Assembly (NCBI GenBank): GCA_949775045.1
Contig: OX459101.1
Coordinates: 7,350,394-7,414,393 of the forward strand
Source: Metridium senile
Taxonomy: Eukaryota; Cnidaria; Anthozoa; Actiniaria; Metridiidae
Direction: 5' to 3'
DNA: 64,000 nucleotides
Numbering within the stretch: the stretch's first letter is position 1; the number at the start of each line of letters is the position of its first letter. The notes below the pieces were generated by a model. The model was not told the DNA's origin, searched no databases, and was given only the letters and a program-made list of their open reading frames with translations. Positions 48,001-60,000 of the stretch are shown here, piece after piece. The position numbers and the translations under genes were made by a program.

Positions 48001-51000
48001 AATACCAACATCCTTTGCAGGCTTCAGAGTGTAGACTGTAGCTTAATTGATTGCGAGAACGATTTTTAAAAAAAAGGTGTATTTTAACATTATGATGATG
48101 ATTGATTGATTGATTTTGATGGCAAAAGTGGAATGATGGTTCAATTATTTAGAAGATTGTGATTATTGAGGATTGTGAGATGATGATGATAATGAAGAAG
48201 GTGATGAAAATGGTGATGATGATGACGGTGGTGGCGGTGGCGGTAATCATGATGATGATGGTATATTATTGTCTTAAAGGATGAATCTGGTAAGAAACGG
48301 CGCAAGCACCGTCACCGTGAACCTTACTACTACGATACCAATGAAGATGAGAGTGACAGTGATTCAGACTCTGATTCCGACACAGAACCAGCCCCTCCCG
48401 GTGAAGAGGCTGTCTCCAGTGAATCAAAGGGAGAAGAGGAACTGCTCCCCCCTGGTGTAGAGGCTGCTGTGTCAACTGGTGATGCAAGTATACAGTTACC
48501 GACAAGCTCGTCAGGGACTGATGTTGCAAATACAACAACTAACAAACCAGGTAGAGCTGAAACACACGATCATTTAAATATAAATTTTTGCAATTGCATA
48601 GTAGCAATTTGATTTTATTTCATGGATATAGTGTTTGTGTTCTATTCTGCAGTAGCAGTTTGATTCTATTTCATAGATGTAGTGTTTGATCTCTATTCAA
48701 CAGTGGCAATAGTTTTTTTTTCATGGATATAGTGTGCTATTTCATAGTAGCGTTAACCAGTTAACAGTTATATATTACTATAGTTCCACCTTGTTTTATT
48801 ACAGCAAAAATCAAGATAAATGTTATATTGACCGGTTTTCTTATTGTTTTCCCACCAGAAGCTGACGATGCTGCAGTTGGTTCCAGTGAACCTGAGACAG
48901 TCAGCAGCCAAGAAAACGCTAAAACTACTAAACAAGAGTCCCCTACTTCAGGTAAACAATAGACCACTTTCATAAATACCATAATATGTTCCGGAAAAGG
49001 ATTTTTCAAGTAAACAGATATTTTAATATTTTAGCACTATATGAAACAATCACCTGAAATAGGCATGTTTGGAAGGTTTTGATGCTCTGGCTAAAATACC
49101 AAAGAAGTTATGCTCGATGAAAAATGTAGAGATTTGTATGTAATTTTCTGCTGAGGCCTTTGATGCCTCGTTTTGGTGTTTTTCTGATTTTTCAAACTTA
49201 CAGAAAAAAAAACAGAAAGGAAATATTGGACTCATTTCTTCCTTTTTATTGCAATAGATGATGCTGCAATCGACTCCACTCAGAGTCCAGACCCCAAGAA
49301 AACCTCTGAAAGTCCTGACCAATCAGAAGAAAGCATAAAGAGAGCAACTGGCGACCCTCAGGTTGGTAGCACTGTCAATAATGACAACAGTGACACCACA
49401 AGGGTTAGTGAGGATGTAGAGATGGCACCAGCATCATCAAGTGAAGCAGAACGAAGACCTTCGCAGGATGCAGAGGCTGTGTCTAATGATGTGGAGACAC
49501 CATCCACTCCTGTCACACCAGACATGACTAAGGTGCGATGATGATGATGATGCTTGTGATGATGCTTGTGATGATGATGATTGTGATGATGATTGTGATG
49601 ATGATGATGCTTGTGATGATGATGATGCTTGTGATGATGATTGTGATGATGATGATGATGTAATGATGCTTGTGATGATGATGATGCTTGTGATGATGAT
49701 TGTGATGATGATGATGTAATGATGATTGTGATGATGACGATGCTTGTGATGATGATTGTGATGATGATGATGCTTGTGATGATGATTGTGATGATAATGA
49801 TGATTGTGATGATGATTGTGTTGATGATGGTGATGATTAAGATGATGGCAATGGTGATAATGCTTGTGATGATGATTGTGATGATAATGATGATTGTGAT
49901 GATGATTATGATGATGATGATGATGTAATGATGCTTGTGATGATGATGATGATGTAATGATGATTGTGATGATGATGATGCTTGTGATGATGATTGTGAT
50001 GATGATGATGCTTGTGATGATGATTGTGATGATAATGATGATTGTGATGATGATGATTGTGTTGATGATGGTGATGATTAAGATGATGGCAATGGTGATA
50101 ATGCTTGTGATGATGATTGTGATGATGATGATGCTTGTGATGATGATTGTGATGATGATGATGATTGTGATGATGATGATTGTGTTGATGATGGTGATGA
50201 TTAAGATGATGGCAATGGTGATAATGCTGATAGTGATAAAGAAGATGATGGTTGTGATATTGATGATGATGTGATGATAATGATAAGGATGATGATTATG
50301 GTGAAAATGATAGTGATGATGGTGGTGATTTTATTGATTGTAAAGATGATGATATTGATGATGATTTTAATGATGGTGATGATAGTGATGTAATGATGAT
50401 TGTGATGATGGTGATGTGATGATAGTGATGATGATGATGTTGACAACATCAATTACAATGATTATGATGTTGACAACATCGATTACAATGATGATGATGC
50501 AAGATGACTATGATGTTTGTGATGATAATGATGAGTGATGAAGAAAAAGATAATGATGATAGTTTTTAATTAGTTGATAGTTAGTTGTGCACAGTCGGCT
50601 CAAGTATTGGTCATTCCATACCAACAACTTGATTACAAAACAAACCTGTGCTAAATTGACACTCACTTTGCAACCCTTTGTCATGATTTGTACTTTTGGC
50701 TGAGTTACTAAAGAGTGGGGATACCGTTATTGTTGCTTCTATATTGCTGTTGCCCTTTTAAAATATATATAGAATGTGATGATGGTGATGGTGCAAGATT
50801 ACTATAATGATGATGACTGTGATTATTGCAATTGAGAAGATAATGATTATGGTGATGGTTGATAGTCTTGATGATGATGATTGTGATGATGATGATTGTG
50901 ATGATAATGATTGTAATGATTATTGTGGCGACAGTGTTGATAATAATGATGGTATTGATGATGTTGATGATTGTGGTGGAGATGATGATGATGTAAGGTG

Positions 51001-54000
51001 ATGATAGTGATTATAAAGATGGTTTTAAAGATGTTAACAAGAACACTAGTGAATCTTTCAACCATTATACTTGTGCCATAGAAAAACAATGAAGTGATTG
51101 ACTCCAATAAGATAGCAGAGAAGAAAGAAGCAAAAGAGGAAGAGAGTCCTATGAAGACTACACCAGCGAAGGAATCCAAAGAAAACACCATAGAAGAGAA
51201 AGAGAAAGACTCAGCTGAGGAAGGAGAAGCCAAGAGCATGGAAGTAGTGCAGTCATCCCCTGAACCAAGGCCATTACACAAGACATATTCATTATTTATG
51301 AGGAACATTCCACCTAATATATCTAAGATCGACATTGGTGGTGTAAGTATATACTTTAGATGTGGTTTTGATGCACACTTTGATCATATGCAAAATACCT
51401 TAGGACATAGCCTGCGTGGTGGCTCAAGGGGATTGGGGGAGGGAGAGGGAGGGGAGGGGTGGTGGGGAGAAGGAGGGAAGGAAGAGCCTGCAGAGAAACC
51501 CCACTTTTTTGATTCAAACTACCTCCACCAGATGGATATAGTTTTTGATTGGCTAAGATCGAAGAATCATTCATCACCTCAAGGTGCGAGGCACACATTC
51601 ACAACATGGTGCCATTTTATAGCGATTAGTCATCTTGAAAGCTGTTTGAATACTGTTTTATCTAAGCCAGAAAGCTCTGGTTTTATGTTTTCTTCATAAA
51701 CATGAGCAGAAGAAGACTTTTGGCTCTCCCTTCTTCCCTCTTCCCTCCCCTTCTCTCCGCAAACCCTAGAGCCGCCACACAGGCTACTTAGGACATTACC
51801 TGTTTTTATACGTAAAAAAAGGTTTTATACGCATTTTACGTTACCCCCTCTCCTGAATCACTTTTTGCAGTGTATTCATCACTATTTCTCATGTGTATTC
51901 TTTACTATAAACATTGTTACATTATGTTTGAATGGATCTGTTACTTATTCTCAGGCATGCAAAAGATTTCCTGGATTCCTTCGAGTTGCACTTTCAGATC
52001 CTAGCCCAGATAGAAGGTAAAATAATACAATGGAAATTGTCCATTGTGAAAAGCATAGTATAAATCATGAACATCCTGTAGAATGTAGAATGGAAATGTT
52101 GTGGTCAGTTTTATGTCATTTGTCATTTTTAAATTAGAATTCTTGAAACCACTTTTTAGTTCCTGAAATAGAGTATATCTATGAGTATAGACTCATGTAT
52201 GGTGGCCCATGGTTATCATCCATTTTTATACTATACTTTTCGAATTCTATTTCCATTTCTATTCTTATTTTAATTTCCTTTTCCATTTCCATTGTGATTT
52301 CTATTTTAATTCTGAATTCACGTTCAATTTTAGTATGAAATTGATTTCAAAAGTAAAGTCTAAAACGATTTATTTATTATTTTTATTATTACTAGTATTT
52401 TTGGTAAATTAAAATTAAATTTGCAGTTGATTTCTCTTTTTAATTCAAAAATTATCTCTCTCGGCCGGCCCATTGAAAAAAAAAAAAAAAATGAAAAGCT
52501 TCACGTGGCCCATCGTTATCATTATCAGCGTATCCCATGATCCTTTGCCTGTCACATTCCAGCACGTGATTTTAGTTATGGCGGATCAATGGAAGGATGA
52601 CGAAAGTTTACAACTGGATTTATCAAAGTACGTGAAAGAAAACTTGACTGAAAAGAAAAGAAATTTTAGACTTTGTGAGGAGAGATTACCCAAGTTATAG
52701 TTGGAGTCTTCCAACTCTCGATCGTCGTCTTCGTTTCTTTGGTATCAAATACATTGATTATGCTACCCCTCTTGAAGAAGTCTCAAATGCTATCGAAAAA
52801 GAGCTCGATGGGCCAGGACAATTACTCGGTTATAGAGCACTAAACCAGAAGTTACGTACTGAATATGATATAAAAGTTCCAAGACATTTAGTATACAACA
52901 TGATGGTGGAGATGGATCCAGAAGGTCTTGAAGCTAGAGGGCTTCAAAAGAAGAAAAAAAAGAAGAAAGTACCATTTGCATGTGAAGGTCCGCTAGCAGT
53001 AGTATCGTTGGATGGCCACGATAAACTTTGCGGTTACCAGAACTGGACTTTTCCTCTGGGTATCTACGGAGCTATCGATACATTTTCAAGGAAAATATTG
53101 TTTTTGTACATCTGTCATTCCAACTCAAATCCTGTTATTATCGGTAAACACTACCTTGAATACCTGTATGAAGCCCAAGTAATACCAAAATACTTGAGGA
53201 TTGATAAAGGAACGGAGACTGGAAAGATGGCTACACTTCATGCTTACCTTATAAACAGCAAGGCATCATGGACAATCCTCTTGACTCAGTGATATATGGT
53301 CCATCCACTTCGAACAAGATTGAGCGTCGGTGGCGCGATTTACACGAAAGACTTGAGCTCTACTTTAAAGTACAGTTAACCCAGTTATTGAGAGCAAACG
53401 ATTACGATCCTTATAACGACCTCCATAGGCAGTTGTTGTCTTATGTATTCATGCCAGTGATCCAGAAAGAATGCGATACATTTGTAAATGTTTGGAACAC
53501 TCATAGAATACGCGAGCAAGATAAATTATTACTACCAACAGGTGTACCCAACCATATGTTTTCTTTTCCAGACGATTATGGAGGTGAAAACATGGGGATC
53601 CCTGTAACAGTAGACGAGCTCAAAGAAGTAGCTGAACTTTCCGGTTTACTTGACATTGCAAGTCCAGATAATATATCTACACAAGTACGAAGTCAGTGTA
53701 AGAAGTTGATTGACAATCCTTCACAGCTAGAACCCCATCAAGCAAAGAACGCTTATTTATTTCTTAAGCAAAATGTAAAGTAGATTTTTGTTCATTGCTG
53801 GTATTACATGTAAATATCAATATAACTTGGTATTTTACGAGTCATTTGTTGCCCACGTAGCGTGCACTCGCAATGAATCGGAAATCACAGTTCAGTAAGT
53901 GATGTGAGAACATTGCAAAAGATTACTGATAATAAGCGTTATCCAAAGAAACATTTGTACTTTTGATGACATTTATAATCGAATCTTTTTATAAAATACA

Positions 54001-57000
54001 TTATTGTTTATTTTATAATTTATTGAATGTAGAAAAAGGGGAAACTTATAAAATTCCAAAGCCCAATGTATAAAGTGTTTTGTCTTGTCATCATTGTGAA
54101 ATCTACAACAGCCTAGTTTGATATGTACCGTGAGAACACTGCTTTCTCATTGGTTGATATTTTGAGCTTCTCAGATATGAATAAATTTGCAAGCAGTGTA
54201 TTTTTTGTGCTTGGTCGCTAAAAATAAAAACAATTTATTTATGGATGGCTTTGTTTCGATATTTAATCGACAATAGCGAATAACAAACGCATCTAATGTG
54301 CAGTCTTTCGAATCAGTTTTTTGAGCTTTTATGGTATATTAAAAAATTCATGAATAATTAATGAGACATTTTCAAAAGAAATCATGACCATGACGAGTGT
54401 TGTAAATCTGATACAACACTAGTGTTGTATATCCTGATTTGCATAAGTTTTAACTGGTAATTTTACGGCAAAATTTATTTTAATCTTGAAAATTTTGATA
54501 AAATATGAAAGAGCTAACCTAGTCATTTTTTAAGTAGTTTACAACATTCGCGTCCGTGTTGTATCGGCGATACAATCGCGCGCCTTCGGCTTGCGATTGT
54601 ATCTGCCGATACAACACGGCCGCTCATGTTGTAAACACTACATATAAACACTGTTATTTTTAAGCATTTTAAAAAACAAAGAAACAAAAAAGAACAAGCA
54701 AAACAACAAATAATTTCGTAAGCTGTTTATTAAACTCAACATTTAGATTTGTTTTATAAACTGTGAAATAAATATTGCCTATAAATGTGTATTAGATGTG
54801 TACTTGATACAACTAACAAAGGAAAACAATGAATTTGGGCCCTACAAGATATAAAATGTGTATTTAATTCGATAGCTATTTCACGGGTTTATGAAAACCA
54901 CTATCTATAGGCCCTTTTAATAAGTCCCGAAGTGTTGTGTTTTCCGCGCTTGACGTCAAATTTATTGTCTTGCAATTTTGTATGATATGAAAGGAATTGA
55001 AAATAATAAATTTGACGGCAAGCGCGGAAAACACAACACGTCGGGACTTCCTAAAAGGGTCTATAAAATTGTTCATCAGTTGTATTTTAAAGTAAAAATT
55101 TGTTAGATAGAGTGATTGCATAGTTGTGAAGTAAACAGTAATTATGTAAACTTTTAAAGAACTCAAATATTTCGTGTTAATTTAGTAACGCTGAAATCAA
55201 GTATAACGTAGTAATACATCGCTAGTTTAATTCAGTAACCAAAACGTTCATGCATTTCTTAAATGTCTTTAAGTTCCATCATTTCACAGAACTTATTACA
55301 CTGACTCGTGGACTTCTTTGAAGTGATTAATCCCTACGATTGAAAGGTTCCCTGCACAAAAAAAGAAATCCTCCGAGTCATCACTTTCTTCGCTCTGCTC
55401 GGGTATCTCGGTTGTAGCCAATTCAGGGTCGTAAAGATCATACTTGGCGCCCTGAATGTCTAAGATCATCAGCTTTTTCTTTGAATACAGATAACTGAAA
55501 TGAGCTAGACACTGTGCTTTTGCGAAGATATCATCATATTCCTTGCTTGGAGAGTCAATACAGTGTCCATCGTTATTGACGTATTTGGAAAAATCACCAG
55601 CTACGAACTCTTCTACTGTGACGGGACAATCTTCATACAGAGAAAAGTAAACTTTTCCATATTTAAATAAGTCACCAAACTCTACAGGGACTTTTGTTGC
55701 AAAACGCGCGGTAATATTTCTGGCGACAGCGTGCATTTGCACTTGTTTACGGGTGTGATTCTCTAGAGGCATTTGGAGTGTGTTAGTAATTGTGTCAATT
55801 GATTTCTTCGTGTACTTCTTAATTACCCATACTGTTGATTTCTTCGTGCACTTTGCTTTGAAAGCATCTCTAAAAGCGCCGCTTGCGAAAGCCGTTTTCT
55901 CCACTTCTACTTCAATACTTGGAATATCTATCCATTTGCAGCTCTCGACATTGAATATTTCTAACTTTAATATGGCGACTTGGGGTGGCTTGACAAGTTT
56001 ACCCGCTTTCATCAGGTCACCAATAGAAATTGATTTGGGATAAACTGTTCTAGGCATACATACTTGCCTAGTGCTAGATTGTGCTACGGCTTTGGATGGT
56101 GAAATCGGAACGGATTTAACCCCCTTTAGTACCGGTACTTGCTTCTTTGCATGTGAGAAATCTTCCTCCTTTGGTTGAAGAAAGCGAATGCAGTAAACTT
56201 TTTTCCCTTTTATTTGCTCCATTTTATTACAGGACGGCCCCCTATCTGATGCCAGAACATCACACGATCCTGTTGGGGCCTTGTAGAATCGCTCACAGGC
56301 TTCTTTTATGGTTTCGATGGACAATTCCTCGTATTCTGCGAACGGGACAAAGTCCCTTGTGTCCAAAGGTTCGTACTTTTTTAGCCGTCCTGAAGGCGTG
56401 GAAGCCATTCGTTGAACTAAAATATCATTCGGAACTTTGCCATGTCCTCGCTTCTCCTCAAATTCTCCTCTACCGTTCCTTTTTTGCCCGACTCTTTTTT
56501 CAAAATCATCCCAAGACTCTTTGAGCTTTCTTTTTTTCATTTTCGTGGCAATTTTTGCATCACATAAACAGCCAAGCGATCGCGACTAGTCTAACCGCAC
56601 GTGGTTTGTTATGCAACATATTCGCAAAGGATCATGGGATACGCTGATAATGATAACGATGGGCCACGTGAAGCTTTTCATTTTTTTTTTCAATGGGCCG
56701 GCCGAGCGAGATAATTTTTGAATTAAAAAGAGAAATCAACTGCAAATTTAATTTTAATTTACCAAAAATACTAGTAATAATAAAAATAATAAATAAAACG
56801 TTTTAGACTTTACTTTTGAAATCAATTTCATACTAAAATTGAACGTGAATTCAAAATTAAAATAGAAATCACAATGGAAATGGAAAAGGAAATTAAAATA
56901 AGAATAGAAATGGAAATAGAATTCGAAAAGTATAGTATAAAAATGGATGATAACCATGGGCCACCATACTCATGGTAGCTTTAAAATATAACAAAGGTTA

Positions 57001-60000
57001 CCTTAAGTGCATGGAACTTCACAGGAAATTTCTTATAATTCGACTTCAAACACTGTAGTCAGAAACTCCTAATGTTTACATTGGCAAATTTACCGCTGTG
57101 AAAATTTTGTAGTCGTTTGAATGCTGTTTGAATAAAATACTATTTTGCTAGTAAATGTTCCCAGGTTTTTGTGTGCACTTAGAAAAATGCTCAATATGTC
57201 TTATCAGGTTTTGTTTTTTTTGGTGATAGATTTTTTCGTAGAGGATGGATTACATTTGAAAGGAGTGTCAACATAAAAGAAATCTGCTGGGATCTGAACA
57301 ATGTTAGGGTAAGATTACTTATTGTTACAGCTGATTTCAAAAATGTTGTCAATCTGAATTTATTTGATAACTTTAGTTATAAAAAATGGTCTATTATCCT
57401 GGGGAGGGGGGGTGGGGGGGAGGGGGTATCATGTATGCTCATCAGAACTTTCAAAGACATCTCTGAAAGATGCTGAAAGTCCTTTCAAAGGGGTGTGACA
57501 TGGAGGTTTTATCATTCCTAAAAGATACCATAAAAAATGATAAACAAAGAAATAATTTACATGCAACTGTAATACCAGCTTTTGGTATTTACATCATACT
57601 CCCTCAGTGCCTTGTCGTCTTGGACAAGGACGAAGGGGCTGTGGTCCCATTGGCATTTACTTCAAGATGGATGTGAAACATCCTTTTGTACTGTTCTCAA
57701 AGAGTAGGGAAATGTTTGGGTCTTTCTCCGTGTATTCTTTGTTAGGTTTGATATCGTTTAACATTGGGTCTTTTACTCTTTCTATTGAATTATGTAGGCC
57801 GTCTGATGCATGGAGAAAGAGCTCTCTCTATTTTATATCAATTGCTGGTTCATAATTCTTTATTTCATTTGTGTCGTTTCAGTTTGTTTCAAGTCAATAC
57901 GTTCTTACTTACAACGTTTATACACACTAACTTAATCATTCAAAAAAATCCTATTTTCATCCCTTTCAAACAATGGGGGTTATGTAACCTACTAAAACAA
58001 TTACATAATCAAACAATATTTATGCTAATGAGCTTAGGTATATCAAATTGGTTCGCCCTAATGACGTTATTGTACAGAACACTCTTTTTCTCTTGGTACA
58101 GCAGTCTGTTCCCTAAATAATTGCAAGTATGTTTGAGCATGTAGTACATAACAATTATTTGATTGTATTATATCAGATAAAAGATACAGAGCTCAACCTG
58201 GTAGTCAATCGTGACCTGTCACGCCGTGTGAGGTCTGTTAGTGGAATCGCATTTGCTAAGCCAGTTATCAGAGAAGATATTAAGTTGGCTGCACAGTTGG
58301 TGAGAGTACTGGACAAAAAAGCTGCTGTTTATGATAAAGAAAAGAAAGTCGAAGAGGCAAATGGAGCTGAGAAAGAAAAGGAAACAGAGGTATGGAATTG
58401 ATGATGAGAATTCTGATACTAATATTGGTGGTGATAATGATGGTGATTATGATGGTCATGGTCATGGTCATGATAGATAATGATGATGGTGGTGGTAATG
58501 ATGATGATGATGGTGGTAATGATAGTTACAATGATGATGAGAATTGTGATACTAATATTGGTGGTGATAATGATGTTGATTATGATGGTCATGATAGATA
58601 ATGATGGTGGTGGTAATGATGATGATGGTGGTAATAATAGTTACAATGATGATGAGAATTGTGATACTAATATTGGTGATGATAATGATGGTGATTATGA
58701 TGGTGATGGTCATGATAGATAATGATGATGGTGGTGGTAATGATGATGGTGGTAATAATAGTTACAATAATGATGAGAATTGTGATACTAATATTGGTGG
58801 TGATAATGATGGTGATTATGATGGTGATGATAGATGATGATGGTGGCGGTAATGATGGTGGTAGTAATGATGGTGGTGGTAATAATAGTTACAATGATGA
58901 TGATAAATGATATGTCTTCACCTACTAATTCCCCACTGCACAGTCGGCACAAGTTGTGGTGATTCAATATCGTGAACTTGTTTTCTATACTAACCTGTGC
59001 TAAAGTCAACTCACAATGCAACATTCTGTCACCTTCTGCTTGTGATAGAGTTACTTATTTGTGGGACAAATGACATTCTCGTCATGATATCTCACCATCG
59101 TCATCCTCAAATAAATCTGATGGGCAGTATATGTAAGACTAAACATTTACATGTAGATGAGGCATGATCGTCCGGGGTGGTTTAGTCTTGAGAAAGACTG
59201 ATGGTGTTGATGTCTGTCCATTACACATTGCACCGACTATCACCAACGCCGACTACTTGAAAGCAGGTACACCGGCTTGTAACAAAAGCCACTTAACCGT
59301 TGCGTAACACTACCGGCTTCCTACAATAGACTTATTAATGACTTCAAGCATTCCGCTAATACAATGACTAACACCTGCCCACGCATCAACAACAACATAA
59401 CCGACTGAACCAGACACATAAATAAAACCGCTGTCTTTTCGTTTTCTTTACTCTGAAGATGACTTCCGGTCAGGTTGTCGAAACGTCAGACATCAACAAC
59501 ATCAGTCTTTTCAAGACTACACCACCCAGGATGATCATGCCTCATCTACATCGATTACACCTGGGATCAGACCATTCACTCTTTTACTAAACATTTAGTC
59601 TTCCTATCGTCTGATAAAGACTAGCAGTAGCAGTAGCAGTTGAAAAGTTGTGGTTCAAACCTTGGACATTTGTCATGGGACGGTTGTACGAAGGGTGGAT
59701 AAAGGGTTTATCCGCAGATAAAAGTTATCCACTGCATAGGTTTTTTTTATAGATTTTAAGGATTTATCTGGTGGACAGCGCTATTCAACCTTTCGTAAAA
59801 CCAGCCCCAGACAAACAAATACAGTAATAGCCCACGTATAAGAACCTGCATTTTAAGAACCTGTTAGGCTAAAATTTTCATTTTAAACCCCCTCCACATA
59901 AGAACCTATTAAGGTTTAAGTACCACTTATTTAAGAACCTTATAAGAACCTATTTAGGCTAAATTGAAAAATTCAGGTTCTTATACGTTGGCTATTACTA

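Larger units (their letters stand above)
52198..56968. mobile_element. IS3EU-like DNA transposon carrying a transposase and an alpha-kinase
   Basis: 4771 bp inserted in SRRT intron 12. It is flanked by the 6-bp duplication CTCATG (52192-52197 and 56969-56974). The termini are TATGGTGGCCCATGG...CCATGGGCCACCATA. The terminal inverted repeats are 351 bp (52198-52548) and 345 bp (56624-56968), nearly identical and differing mainly in an A/T homopolymer length. Two convergent genes lie inside: an integrase-type transposase on + and an alpha-kinase on -. IS3-like helix-turn-helix plus integrase fold, long inverted repeats and a 6-bp duplication fit the eukaryotic IS3EU group as I know it; superfamily assignment is inferred. 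A hairpin MITE (54908-55062) and a dispersed repeat (54347-54620) have inserted between the two genes. Near-identity of the inverted repeats suggests recent movement, while frameshifts show this copy is no longer autonomous. Confidence 0.9.

Noticed and set aside
45129..50452. Long His/Thr/Ile or Met/Val-rich frames in SRRT introns
   Set aside because: Same artefact; they lie in GAT arrays bounded by good exons.
51343..51699. Extension of SRRT exon 11 into a Gly-rich sequence
   Set aside because: A clear GTAAGT donor ends the exon at 51342 and the next conserved residues are in the exon at 51955.
52640..52675. Programmed frameshift as in bacterial IS3
   Set aside because: The shift needed here is +1 (IS3 uses -1), and a second, opposite shift follows later; mutation explains both better.
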